Positions 52,726 through 61,240 of a stretch of 64,000 nucleotides of DNA are shown piece after piece; the first letter of the stretch is position 1, and each line of letters opens with the position of its first letter. The stretch is from an uncultured Lachnospiraceae bacterium (GTDB taxonomy: Bacteria > Bacillota > Clostridia > Lachnospirales > Lachnospiraceae), in assembly GCA_947173495.1 (NCBI GenBank), contig CAMWFQ010000011.1, positions 62,001-126,000 on the forward strand, read 5' to 3'. Position numbers and translations under genes: made by a program. The notes under the pieces are model-generated. The model was given only the letters and a program-made list of their open reading frames with translations, searched no databases and was not told the origin of the DNA.

Positions 52726-55722
52726 ATGCATCCAATATCATCTCTATTCTTATCACAATCCTATCAGGACGCATGGGCGGATTACAGTCGTTCACTGATC
52801 CGGCCCCAGTTCGTACATTGGGATTATGTGATCCTGACAGCGTCAAATGATCAGCAGGCAGAAGGCTTTAAGGCGCAGCTTGCAGAAAGAGAAAAGGCGG
52901 GCGCGCTCCCGTTACAGACAAAATTTGCCGTAGTTCCGGATCCGGGCGGAAAGCGTGTGGGAAGTGGAGGCGCTACTCTGGGGGTCCTTAAATATGTCGC
53001 GGAACAGGTCGGAAGCGGTGATTTCGGGGGACTGCGCATTCTGGTGATTCATTCCGGAGGAGACAGCAAGAGGGTTCCTCAGTATTCTGCGCTGGGTAAG
53101 CTGTTTTCACCTGTACCCCATGAACTTCCGAATGGGAGATCTTCTACATTGTTTGATGAACTGATGATTGCCATGGCGACGGTGCCTTCCCGTGTCAGGG
53201 AGGGGATGCTTCTGCTCTCGGGGGATGTTCTTCTGCTTTTTAATCCCTTGTTGATTGATTATTCCGGTAAAAACGCAGCGGCGATTTCCTTTAAAGAAAA
53301 AGTAGAAATAGGGAAAAACCATGGCGTTTTTCTGCGGGGAGAGGATGGAAACGTCAGAAGATTTCTGCACAAGCAGACGGTGGAGGCTTTGCGGGACTAT
53401 GGTGCGGTCAATGAACAGGAATGTGTGGATATTGACACGGGAGCCGTTATTTTTTCCAGGGAAATGCTGAATGCACTTTATTCTCTGATTTCAGAGAACG
53501 GGGAGATTTGTAAGGAGCGGTTTGAGCGTTTCGTTAATGAAAAGGCGAGGCTGTCTCTTTATGGCGATTTTCTCTATCCGCTGGCGGAGGATTCCACGCT
53601 GGAAGATTTTTATAAAGAAAAGCCCGAAGGGGACTATTGTGAGGAATTAAAGGCGGCGAGATGTGCGGTCTGGAAAGTGCTGCGCCCTTTTCGCATGAAG
53701 CTTCTGCGGCTTGTTCCCGCAAAGTTCATTCATTTCGGGACTACCGCGGAAATTCTGGCGCTTATGAGCAGTGGCGTGGAGGATTATAAGGATCTGGGGT
53801 GGAGCAGGCAGGTGGGAAGCAGCTATGAGAGCCAGGCGGCGGGATACAACAGTGTTCTTTCCAGTTATGCACAGTGCGGGAAGGACTGTTATCTGGAGGT
53901 AAGCTATGTCCATCACGGTGCAAGGATCGGCGATCATGTACTGCTTTCCTATATCGATGTGCGGGATGAGATTATTCCATCTAATGTGGTGGTGCATGGT
54001 CTGAAACAGAAGGACGGCAATTTTGTTGCGAGAATATACGGAACAGGAGACAATCCAAAGGGCCATGTGAAGGAAGTATCCTTCTTAGGGCACCCTTTCC
54101 GGGAATTTCTGGAAAAAAATGATATACGGGAGGAAGAACTCTGGCTGGAAAATGAGGAACATACTTTATGGAATGCAAGGCTTTATCCGGCCTGTGCATC
54201 CATAAAAGAAGCGTTGCATGCATCCCTGAATCTGTATGATATGGCACAGGGAAAAGGGAATGCGGCAGCCTGGAGAAATACGAAGAGAAAGAGTCTCTGC
54301 TCCGGCTTTAACGAGGCGGACCCCTATGCCCTGATTGCCTGGGAGAAGCGTATGGGAGAGCTGGTACAGATGGACAGACTTTCCAAGATGATTCAGAGGG
54401 GCGCAAGGGCCAGAGAAGGTATGGATGTGCTGAAGACCAGAGAGCTTTCGCCGGTTCAGGCGGAATGGTTCGAAAAGCATTTGAGCAAGGCGGATTTCAG
54501 CGAGCGGATACGGCTGCACTATTATGTGGGAACAGCCCTGGGAAATTCCAAAGGGGATGAACAGGTAGCAGAGTGTTTTCGAAAGATCGGCCAGGCGGTT
54601 ATGGAGGCCACACTGGAGGATCTGAAGGTGAATGAAAGCTGCCGTATTGTATCGGACAGATATGAAGTACATCTTCCTCTCAGGGTTAACTGGGGAGGCG
54701 GATGGAGCGATACGCCGCCTTATTGCAATGAAAAGGGAGGAACGGTGCTGAACGCCGCCATATTGCTGAACGGAAGCAGACCGGTAGAAGTCATACTGGA
54801 GAAAATTCCGGAAAAGAAGATCATTTTTGACAGCCGTGATATGGATGTACACGGAGAATTTGATACAATAGAGCTCCTGCAGCAGACAGGAGATCCTTAT
54901 GATTCTTTTGCCCTGCAGAAAGCGGCGCTTCTGGCCTGCGGGATCCTTCCCATAAAGGGTGGAAATCTGGATGAGATCCTGACCCGCATGGGAGGCGGCT
55001 TTCTCATGCGCTCTGAGGTAAGAGGAGTACCCAAGGGGAGCGGCCTGGGAACCAGCAGTATTCTGGCCGCTGCCTGTGTGAAAGCGCTGCTTGAATTTAC
55101 CGGTATTGAATATGGGGAAGAACAGCTCTACAGTACAGTTTTGTGTATGGAACAGATTATGTCTACCGGCGGCGGGTGGCAGGATCAGGCAGGAGGCATT
55201 ACGGATGGCATTAAGTATATGACGACCATGCCTGGAATCAGACAGGATATTAAAGTACATCATATTCAACTTGATCCGGAGACAGAAGAGGAGCTCAAGT
55301 CAAGGTTTGCTTTGATTTATACAGGGCAGCGCAGGCTTGCAAGAAACCTTCTCCGGGATGTGGTGGGGAATTATATTGGCAATGAGCCGGACACTGTGTA
55401 TGCATTAAATGAGATACAGAAAGTGGCGTCTCTGATGACCTTTGAACTACGGCGCGGTCATGTGGATGATTTTGCAAAACTGCTGAGTGAACACTGGGAG
55501 CTTTCCAAGAAGATTGATAAGGGCAGTACCAATACGTTGATCGATCAGATCTTTGACAGTATTTCAAATCTGATCGATGGGAGGATGATCTGCGGTGCAG
55601 GAGGAGGCGGTTTCCTGCAGGTAATCCTGAAAAGGGGGGTAAGCAGACAGGATGTGCATGACCGGCTCAAGGAAGTGTTTCAGGACAGCGATATCGACGT
55701 GTGGGACTGTGAACTGGTATAA
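52726..55722 (+). CDS. fkp: Bifunctional fucokinase / fucose-1-phosphate guanylyltransferase
   Basis: 998 residues, close to the size of the Bacteroides Fkp enzyme. The N-terminal half is a nucleotidyltransferase with VVPDPGGKRVGSGGATLG and HSGGDSKRVPQYSALGK. The middle has a left-handed beta-helix-like region. The C-terminal 350 residues are a GHMP kinase (LRVNWGGGWSDTPPYCNEKG, PKGSGLGTSSILAAA, STGGGWQDQAGG). It makes GDP-fucose from free L-fucose, for fucosylating surface glycans. No fucosyltransferase or capsule gene is adjacent. The ATG at 52726 has an AAGGG site nearby. A terminator follows. Confidence 0.9.
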   Translation: MHPISSLFLSQSYQDAWADYSRSLIRPQFVHWDYVILTASNDQQAEGFKAQLAEREKAGALPLQTKFAVVPDPGGKRVGSGGATLGVLKYVAEQVGSGDFGGLRILVIHSGGDSKRVPQYSALGKLFSPVPHELPNGRSSTLFDELMIAMATVPSRVREGMLLLSGDVLLLFNPLLIDYSGKNAAAISFKEKVEIGKNHGVFLRGEDGNVRRFLHKQTVEALRDYGAVNEQECVDIDTGAVIFSREMLNALYSLISENGEICKERFERFVNEKARLSLYGDFLYPLAEDSTLEDFYKEKPEGDYCEELKAARCAVWKVLRPFRMKLLRLVPAKFIHFGTTAEILALMSSGVEDYKDLGWSRQVGSSYESQAAGYNSVLSSYAQCGKDCYLEVSYVHHGARIGDHVLLSYIDVRDEIIPSNVVVHGLKQKDGNFVARIYGTGDNPKGHVKEVSFLGHPFREFLEKNDIREEELWLENEEHTLWNARLYPACASIKEALHASLNLYDMAQGKGNAAAWRNTKRKSLCSGFNEADPYALIAWEKRMGELVQMDRLSKMIQRGARAREGMDVLKTRELSPVQAEWFEKHLSKADFSERIRLHYYVGTALGNSKGDEQVAECFRKIGQAVMEATLEDLKVNESCRIVSDRYEVHLPLRVNWGGGWSDTPPYCNEKGGTVLNAAILLNGSRPVEVILEKIPEKKIIFDSRDMDVHGEFDTIELLQQTGDPYDSFALQKAALLACGILPIKGGNLDEILTRMGGGFLMRSEVRGVPKGSGLGTSSILAAACVKALLEFTGIEYGEEQLYSTVLCMEQIMSTGGGWQDQAGGITDGIKYMTTMPGIRQDIKVHHIQLDPETEEELKSRFALIYTGQRRLARNLLRDVVGNYIGNEPDTVYALNEIQKVASLMTFELRRGHVDDFAKLLSEHWELSKKIDKGSTNTLIDQIFDSISNLIDGRMICGAGGGGFLQVILKRGVSRQDVHDRLKEVFQDSDIDVWDCELV

Positions 55723-55761
55723 GAAAAATACGGTCCAGGAACTGTGATAGGACGAACAGAG

Positions 55762-55800
55762 CCCGGCATAGATTGTAAAAACAACTATGCCGGGTATTTT
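55762..55800 (+). terminator. Terminator after fkp
   Basis: CCCGGCATA (55762-55770) pairs with TATGCCGGG (55786-55794), followed by TATTTT. It contains an ATG at 55787 that should not be taken as a gene start. Confidence 0.8.
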
Positions 55801-55804
55801 AATT

Positions 55805-56080
55805 ATGAAAAGAAAGCTGGAAATGCTCAGACAAAAGATAAGGATCTTTCCGCCTAGGACAAAAGATCAGAGCGGAGAGGAATATGCCAGAGAAAAACTG
55901 GTTTTGGGATTTAAATACGGAGTATTTGCACTGACAGCCTTTGCCATTCTGCGGGGAATCCTGCTGGTAGGAGGCGCCAGCGTGACGGTGAGCAGCAGCG
56001 TGGATGGACGGGAACTTCCTGTTTACTGTGTGGATACACCGGAGAAGAAGATTGCGCTCAGTTTTGATGCAGCGTGGGGG
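55805..56080 (+). pseudogene. PdaB-like polysaccharide deacetylase, 5' part (interrupted gene)
   Basis: 92 codons up to the recombination core. They encode a cytoplasmic basic start (MKRKLEMLRQKIRIF), a membrane helix (YGVFALTAFAILRGILLVGG), a short stalk, VYCVDTPEKKIALSFDAAWG, then the break. The last part is the first strand and metal Asp of the NodB deacetylase fold in its PdaB variant (FDAAWG). In the unrearranged DNA the frame runs on for 23 unrelated codons (to 56149). Joined to 63052-63624 it gives an intact 282-residue protein. PdaB-type enzymes act on spore peptidoglycan. The start codon is uncertain. Confidence 0.8.
56073..56080 (+). other. Left recombination core (attL side)
   Basis: CGTGGGGG, shared with 63044-63051. 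Outside the element the host gene lies to the left; the element arm GATACCTCCTTGATGG lies to the right, with TGATGG at 56091-56096 complementary to CCATCA in the other arm. Confidence 0.75.
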
Positions 56081-56232
56081 GATACCTCCTTGATGGAGAC
56101 CGGCGCGCCAAAACCCGGAATATCGGTTGTTCTGAAAAAAAACAAATAAATAGTGACAAAAGAATGATTTTGTTGCATAATTTGTAAGTAAAAGGTTTTT
56201 TTAGCCGAATGAGGTATCAGAACATTTGGAGG

Positions 56233-56303
56233 GCAAGGTGAACTTGTTCGCCTTGCAAATATTGTGCTGACACCCAAATTTGCAGGTGTTGGCAGCATGG
56301 GGG
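56233..56303 (+). ncRNA. Structured leader with CUUG tetraloop, copy 2 (upstream of the PRTase gene)
   Basis: Hairpin 1 is GCAAGGTGAA (56233-56242), CTTG, TTCGCCTTGC (56247-56256), with one G-U pair. Hairpin 2 is GCTG/ACACC (56266-56274) with GGTGT (56285-56289) and CAGC (56293-56296), TGG bulged, loop CAAATTTGCA, then ATGGGGG. Spacing between loops is identical to copy 1 at 294-360, while hairpin-1 stem bases differ and still pair. Confidence 0.6.
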
Positions 56304-56309
56304 ATTTAT

Positions 56310-56867
56310 ATGGAAGCTAAGTATTATGAAATGAATATCGCCGGATGTATCAGAAGGCTGCCCCGGGTGAGGATCACGGACAAGATGGAAATTGCCAGTT
56401 TTGTGCTTCTGGGAGATGCTGAACTGGTGATAAAGGCGGCGGATGCGTTGGTAAAACGACTTCCCAGGGTGGATTATCTGATCACGGCGGAGGCCAAGGG
56501 AATTCCTCTGGTACAGGAGATGGCACGTATTCTGGGAATGAAGCGTTACTTTGTGGCGAGAAAGAGCGTTAAACCCTACATGACCGATCCTTTTGTCACG
56601 GAGGTCTATTCTATCACCACGCAAAAGAAACAGATTCTGTGCCTGGATAAGGAAGAAAGCGACATGATCCGGGGGAAAAAGATTCTGATTGTAGACGATG
56701 TGATCAGCACGGGGGAATCTCTGAAGGCCATGGAGTCTCTGGTGGAAAAAGCCGGAGGAGAGCTGATGGGGAAAGCGGCTGTCCTGGCGGAAGGGGATGC
56801 GGCGAAGCGTAAAGACATCATTTATCTGGAGCCCCTGCCGGTATTTCCGGTGACCGTGTCCAGATAG
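56310..56867 (+). CDS. Phosphoribosyltransferase (adenine/xanthine PRTase-like)
   Basis: 185 residues from ATG 56310. The PRPP-binding loop is ILIVDDVISTGESLKAMESL near residue 130; the N-terminal part VDYLITAEAKGIPLVQEMAR matches the APRT/Xpt class, which uses T-A-E-A-K-G in the pyrophosphate loop. It would attach ribose phosphate to a purine-like base in the cytoplasm. It is the first gene of the element's operon, 21 bases before the ECF ATPase gene, so the base is probably the imported substrate or a product made from it. Exact base unknown. Confidence 0.85.
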   Translation: MEAKYYEMNIAGCIRRLPRVRITDKMEIASFVLLGDAELVIKAADALVKRLPRVDYLITAEAKGIPLVQEMARILGMKRYFVARKSVKPYMTDPFVTEVYSITTQKKQILCLDKEESDMIRGKKILIVDDVISTGESLKAMESLVEKAGGELMGKAAVLAEGDAAKRKDIIYLEPLPVFPVTVSR

Positions 56868-56888
56868 ATAAACCGGGAGAAATGCGAA

Positions 56889-58541
56889 GTGGATTATAAA
56901 GTAAATGATATCAGTTATAAATATGCGTCCGGCGGAAAAGAGGTTTTAAGGCACGTGAACTTTTCCATTGAGCAGGGGAAGGTTACGGCAATAGTGGGTC
57001 CCAGCGGCTGTGGAAAATCCACTCTGGTTCAGATTTTCAGCCAGGTGATTCCGAAGCTTCTGGCAAACGGAGAGCTTGCGGGCAGCTTTGACGTACCGGA
57101 TAAGACGCTAGTCAGCGTGGTCAGCCAGTCACCGGAGAACCAGCTGTTTGGATATGGAGTGGAGGACGCCATTGCCTTTGGCATGGAAAATATGGGACTG
57201 TCCCAGGAGGAGATCGCAGAGAGGATGGATTATGTCCTGGATCTGCTGAGTCTCCAGTATCTGAGAAGCAGAAGCGTGGCGACTCTTTCCGGCGGACAGC
57301 GTCAGGCGGTCTGTATCGCCTCTGTTCTTGCCATGGAACCGGATATCCTGATCATGGACGAGCCGGTCAGTTCCCTGGATCCCAATGGCAAGCGGATGGT
57401 ACAGAATATATTAAAACAGCTGAGGGCCAACGGCAACACGACGGTGCTGGTGGACAACAATCTGGTATGGTCGGCAGGAGTTGTGGATCATGTAATCGGC
57501 CTTCTGGATGGCGAGAAGGTGTTTGACGGCACCAGGGATGAATTTTTCAGAGACTTTGCCCTGCAGGAAAAGCTGGGAGTGATTATTCCTCAGGAGGTGG
57601 AGATTTACAGGCAGCTTTCTGCCCATATTCCGGAACTGGAGCTTTTCTACACGGTGGAAGAGGGAAAGAAGCAGTTGGAGAAACTGATCGGTAGAAAGGA
57701 GTCTGATATCGGAGGTCTGGAAGAAGAAAAGAAGGAGACTGTGGTCAGTGTGCATAATCTGAGCAAAACCTTCGAGGACGGCTTCCATGCCCTGACCGAT
57801 GTGAATGCCAATATAGCAGAGGGGAAGATTGTGGCGATTCTGGGGCAGAACGGCTCCGGAAAAACAACGTTTGTCAAGCATTTAAATGGTCTTTACAAGC
57901 CCACGGAGGGGGATGTACGTTATAGAGGGAGTTCTATCATCCATAAGACAGTAGCGCAGATTTCCAGAAACATTATTCTGGTGTTCCAGCACCCGGAACA
58001 CATGCTTTTTGAGGAAACCGTGGAGAAAGAGCTGAGCTTCTGTGCCCGCATGCAGCAGGTGCCTTTTACCCCGGAGCAGCTGGAGGAGGTTCTTAAGACT
58101 TATCATATGGAGGAGGACAGGGAAACGTTTCCGCTGAATCTGTCCATGGGCAAAAAGCATATGCTGACCATTCTTTCCGTTCTGTTTTCCAGTGCGGATG
58201 TCATCATTCTGGACGAGCCCACCCTGGGGATGGACGGATTCCTGATCCGGGAGCTGAAAGCGATGCTGGAAAAGCTTTCTGCGGAAGGAAAAACGGTGGT
58301 CATGATCAGTCATGAGATTCCGCTGGTGTTCCAGACGATGGATGAAGCGATTATCCTGAATCAGGGGAAAAAGATATTTGAGGGTTCCAGAGAAGCACTC
58401 GCCCGCAGGAGCGATATCTTCGAACATATCAACATTCAGCTCCCTGCAGTGGTACAGCTTTCCAGGGATCTGGGCTTTTCGAAAATCTGCTATAATGTAG
58501 AGGAATTTGCTGCTATGGTAATGGAAAGGCGAGGTGCATAA
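56889..58541 (+). CDS. ECF transporter ATPase, two ATP-binding domains fused (EcfA-EcfA')
   Basis: 550 residues holding two complete ABC domains. Domain 1: Walker A GPSGCGKST, signature LSGGQRQAVCIASVL, Walker B ILIMDEPVSSLD. Domain 2: Walker A GQNGSGKTT, a degenerate signature LSMGKKHMLTILSVL, Walker B VIILDEPTLGMD. The fused form is common in stand-alone (group I) ECF transporters with a dedicated S component. The second signature has M in place of the usual second Gly (LSMGK), so the two sites may be unequal. GTG start with GGGAG upstream. The next gene starts one base after the stop. Confidence 0.9.
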   Translation: MDYKVNDISYKYASGGKEVLRHVNFSIEQGKVTAIVGPSGCGKSTLVQIFSQVIPKLLANGELAGSFDVPDKTLVSVVSQSPENQLFGYGVEDAIAFGMENMGLSQEEIAERMDYVLDLLSLQYLRSRSVATLSGGQRQAVCIASVLAMEPDILIMDEPVSSLDPNGKRMVQNILKQLRANGNTTVLVDNNLVWSAGVVDHVIGLLDGEKVFDGTRDEFFRDFALQEKLGVIIPQEVEIYRQLSAHIPELELFYTVEEGKKQLEKLIGRKESDIGGLEEEKKETVVSVHNLSKTFEDGFHALTDVNANIAEGKIVAILGQNGSGKTTFVKHLNGLYKPTEGDVRYRGSSIIHKTVAQISRNIILVFQHPEHMLFEETVEKELSFCARMQQVPFTPEQLEEVLKTYHMEEDRETFPLNLSMGKKHMLTILSVLFSSADVIILDEPTLGMDGFLIRELKAMLEKLSAEGKTVVMISHEIPLVFQTMDEAIILNQGKKIFEGSREALARRSDIFEHINIQLPAVVQLSRDLGFSKICYNVEEFAAMVMERRGA

Positions 58542-58542
58542 G

Positions 58543-59367
58543 ATGGACTATTTACAGTATGTGGATACGGATTCGCTGCTTCACCGTCTGGATCCCAGAA
58601 CAAAGTTTGCTTTTTTCCTGGTGATGGCAGTCGTGACCAGCGTTATCAAGTCAGGGGTGGCGCTGCTTTTTCTGTTTGCCTTTTTTATCGCTTTGTGGTG
58701 TACATGCAGGATTCCCAAATATATTCTTATTCTGGCGGGAAAATTGAAGGTGCTTCTGGCGTTTATTTTTCTGCTGTGGCTGATTCTGGGGCTGTTTGAG
58801 CCTCCGGTGGTGGAGAAAGGTCCCATCTTCTTTCAGACAGTCCTTCCCTTTGTGAACGGACAGAGTATTCATCTGTGCTTTGACTGGTACGATTTGTACA
58901 AGGGAGCGGTGTATGCTCTTCGTATCTTCCTGATGATCTCTTCCTTTTATACGGTCATTCTGACCACCAACTTCAGTGAGATCATCCTGGGTCTGCAGAA
59001 GTGGAAAATTCCGTATGCCCTGGCTTTTGGCATAGGCCTGGTGTTTCAGATTATTCCCATGATCATTACGGAGCTGAAGGCGATTATGGAAGCCCAGAGC
59101 TCCAGAGGTCTGGAGATCGAAGAATGCGGCTGGGCCACCAAGATCAGGAATTATGTTACCTTTTCACTGCCTCTTTTGTTCCGCGTCATGAGCAAGGGAC
59201 AGGCCATTTCTCTGGCGATGCACTATTATCAGCTGGATTTCTCTGTCCGCCGCACCGCTTATAAGGGAATCAAGGCAACGGCCTACGATGCGTGGTTCAT
59301 TATTGCCAACGCGGTGACCATCGTGATCACCGTTATATTGCGTTTATACTTTTATATTCCTGTATAA
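58543..59367 (+). CDS. ECF transporter transmembrane protein EcfT
   Basis: 274 residues from ATG 58543. Five to six membrane helices are seen, and the coupling helices carry the ARS/ARG-like signatures of EcfT (AQSSRGLEIEE and the later RVMSKGQAISLAMH). The N-terminus DTDSLLHRLDPRTKFAFFLV is characteristic. It links the ATPases to the S component. The ATPase gene stops one base before it. Confidence 0.9.
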   Translation: MDYLQYVDTDSLLHRLDPRTKFAFFLVMAVVTSVIKSGVALLFLFAFFIALWCTCRIPKYILILAGKLKVLLAFIFLLWLILGLFEPPVVEKGPIFFQTVLPFVNGQSIHLCFDWYDLYKGAVYALRIFLMISSFYTVILTTNFSEIILGLQKWKIPYALAFGIGLVFQIIPMIITELKAIMEAQSSRGLEIEECGWATKIRNYVTFSLPLLFRVMSKGQAISLAMHYYQLDFSVRRTAYKGIKATAYDAWFIIANAVTIVITVILRLYFYIPV

Positions 59368-59374
59368 AAAAAGG

Positions 59375-59450
59375 TTCGTGTCAGCGCTGCATCCGCGAAC
59401 CGGCGGACCATAAGGGATCCTGTGATAAAGCAGCGCAGAAATGAGGGAAG
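59375..59450 (+). promoter_or_regulatory. Structured gap between EcfT and creatininase genes
   Basis: GGTTCG...CGAACC forms one hairpin whose loop carries GCGCTGC; that loop can also pair with GCAGCGC at about 59430-59437, just before the AGAAATGAGGGAAG ribosome-binding site. The two pairings compete or form a pseudoknot, so the stretch may tune translation of the creatininase gene. The 3' strand is shared with the aspS leader. Confidence 0.4.
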
Positions 59451-59455
59451 TATTT

Positions 59456-60235
59456 ATGATCAAAAAATGGGAAAACATGACAAGAGATGAAATCGCGGCG
59501 CTGGACAAGGACAAATCTATTGTTCTTCTGCCAACTTCCGCCACGGAGCAGCACGGCGCTCATCTGCCGGTGGGGACTGATGCCATTATTCTTTCCACAC
59601 TGGTGGACCGGATGGTGGAAAATTGTGTATTTGAGGAAGGCAATCTGATCTTTGCCCCGCAGCTGAATGTGGGAAAGAGCAATGAGCATATGGGGTTTGC
59701 AGGTACTATCACTTTTAAGAGCCAGACCTATTATTCTCTGCTCCATGATATCGCCGACGCCATCACGGCCAGCGGGTTCAAAAAGCTGGTGCTCTTTAAC
59801 AGCCATGGAGGAAATACGGATATGCTGAACCTGATCAGCCGCGATCTGCGGATTGATCTGGGGCTGGATGTGTTTGTATTTGACTGGTGGTTTACCCCCT
59901 TCTGGAACGATGGCCTGAAAGGGCTGCAGGAGTCAGGTAAATATGGCGTATTCCATGCCTGCGAGCTGGAAACCTCGCTGATGCTGGCGGCAAGGCCGGA
60001 AACCGTTCACATGGAGCTGGCCGTGGACGAGGAGCCGGCGGAGTGCTTCAGGGGCGATAAGTATGTAACGGTGTTTGGTCCCGTCAATGCGGGCTGGAAG
60101 ACGAAAGATGTGACACAAAGCGGCGTGATCGGCGCACCCACTTATGCCACAGCTGAAAAAGGTCAAAAGCTTTTTGACTATGCGTGCAAAAAGCTTATTG
60201 ATATATTACATGAGATAGTTGAAATCAACTATTGA
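59456..60235 (+). CDS. Creatininase-family amidohydrolase
   Basis: 259 residues from ATG 59456 (ribosome-binding site GAGGGAAG). Metal ligands of the family are present: Glu and His in SATEQHGAHLPVGTDA (plus its Asp), His in NSHGGNTDML and Glu in FHACELETSLML. The family opens cyclic amides (creatinine) or removes formyl groups from pyrimidine intermediates; some members act in cofactor maturation. Placed between transporter subunits, it probably processes the imported compound. The operon would then import a ring compound, open or deformylate it and recycle a base through the phosphoribosyltransferase; this is inference. Confidence 0.85.
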   Translation: MIKKWENMTRDEIAALDKDKSIVLLPTSATEQHGAHLPVGTDAIILSTLVDRMVENCVFEEGNLIFAPQLNVGKSNEHMGFAGTITFKSQTYYSLLHDIADAITASGFKKLVLFNSHGGNTDMLNLISRDLRIDLGLDVFVFDWWFTPFWNDGLKGLQESGKYGVFHACELETSLMLAARPETVHMELAVDEEPAECFRGDKYVTVFGPVNAGWKTKDVTQSGVIGAPTYATAEKGQKLFDYACKKLIDILHEIVEINY

Positions 60236-60282
60236 GAAACCATGCTTAAAGCCGCAGGAGCGGCAGAAATGAGGAGGAAGAG

Positions 60283-60849
60283 ATGAATAAGAAGTTTACC
60301 TTTGTCAACATTATTTTCTTTGTAGTGTTCGGTGTGCTTACGGGCGTGCTCTGGGCTTATCTGTGCCCGATTCCGCTGATTCCGGGTGCCGTTCACTTCA
60401 GGACATTTGCATTCATCATTGTGGTGATCGGCTATCTGTTCGGACCGGTAACAGGGTTCTTTTCCGGGTATATCGGAACCATTGTGTGGGCGCTGCTGTC
60501 CGGGAACTTCATTCCCCTGCATTCTCCCCTGACGGATGGCATCAGCGTAGGGCTTTCAGCGGCTCTGCCGGCATTGATCCATTTGGGGAATGGCAAAAAG
60601 GATCTGCTGGAGTTGATTGAAAATAAGGGTAAATTCATTGGCGTCAGTTTATTCTGGAGTGTTCTGTTTGGCATCCTGATGATCCTGACCACCAGTATTT
60701 CCCTTTCCTACTTCACCGGGCTGGAGTACAGCTACTGTGTGATCTGGATCGGCATTGCGGATGTGGTGCCTATTGCGCTGACACCCTTCGTGGTGCTTCT
60801 GCTGGCAAAGAGGATGAAGAACATCAGAAACATTGTGCCTTATATCTAA
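60283..60849 (+). CDS. ECF transporter substrate-binding S component
   Basis: 188 residues with six membrane helices, the S-component size. The start FVNIIFFVVFGVLTGVLWAY, the loop FGPVTGFFSGYIGTIVWALL and SPLTDGISVGLSAALPALIH resemble the QueT/ThiT-like ECF-S fold. It determines what the transporter imports. The specificity cannot be named from sequence; neighbours suggest a nucleobase, lactam or ring compound. AGGAGGAAG lies before ATG 60283. A terminator follows. Confidence 0.8.
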   Translation: MNKKFTFVNIIFFVVFGVLTGVLWAYLCPIPLIPGAVHFRTFAFIIVVIGYLFGPVTGFFSGYIGTIVWALLSGNFIPLHSPLTDGISVGLSAALPALIHLGNGKKDLLELIENKGKFIGVSLFWSVLFGILMILTTSISLSYFTGLEYSYCVIWIGIADVVPIALTPFVVLLLAKRMKNIRNIVPYI

Positions 60850-60876
60850 GCTGGCTTTGAAAATCAGGTAAAAAAG

Positions 60877-60915
60877 AAGATACTTTCTGACAGAGGTTGG
60901 GAGGTATCTTTTTTT
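60877..60915 (+). terminator. Terminator of the ECF operon
   Basis: AAGATAC (60877-60883) pairs with GTATCTT (60904-60910), then TTTTT. The next repeat array begins directly after the T-run. Confidence 0.75.
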
Positions 60916-60917
60916 AT

Positions 60918-61003
60918 GCGCAGGCCCGCATAAGGAAATTTGCTGCTAACGCAGCATGCGGGCCGCGCGCGAGTAGGGGAAGATAAACCTTCCCTACTCG
61001 ATT
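60918..61003 (+). repeat. Multi-hairpin repeat family, copy C
   Basis: Outer stem GGCCCGCA/TGCGGGCC (perfect), conserved TAAGGAAATT, inner hairpin TGCTGC-TAAC-GCAGCA (perfect), terminal hairpin GAGTAGGGGAAG/CTTCCCTACTC, ending GATT. Preceded by TTTTTTTATGCGCAGG, as copy A. Confidence 0.8.
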
Positions 61004-61092
61004 GCGCACGGATACCCAGAGGAAAAATGTCAGCAAAAGCTGACGGGTGCCCGGTGCGCGAGTAGGGGGAGATAGCTCTTCCCTGCTCGATT
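61004..61092 (+). repeat. Multi-hairpin repeat family, copy D
   Basis: Outer stem CGGATACCC/GGGTGCCCG (one mismatch, one wobble), conserved AGAGGAAAAA, inner hairpin GTCAGC-AAAA-GCTGAC (perfect), terminal hairpin GAGTAGGG/CCCTGCTC, ending GATT. Confidence 0.8.
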
Positions 61093-61150
61093 GCGCAGGC
61101 CCACAAAAGGAAGTTTGCCGCTGAAGCGGCGTGTGGGCCCTGCGCGCAGG
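61093..61150 (+). repeat. Multi-hairpin repeat family, copy E (lacks the last hairpin)
   Basis: Outer stem GGCCCACA/TGTGGGCC (perfect), conserved AAAAGGAAGTTT, inner hairpin GCCGC-TGAA-GCGGC (perfect). The terminal GAGTAGGG hairpin is missing, so the array ends here. Confidence 0.8.
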
Positions 61151-61240
61151 GGTGTAGGAGAGGTTATTTCGCACCATGTATTCTGCATATATATAGTAAA
61201 AATCTGATCTGCAGTATGAGTCAGGCAGAAAGGATGGGAT

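Noticed and set aside
55787-56149. A complete 120-residue membrane protein gene
   Set aside because: Its ATG lies in the fkp terminator stem and its end runs past the recombination core into element DNA; the coding sense comes from the split deacetylase.
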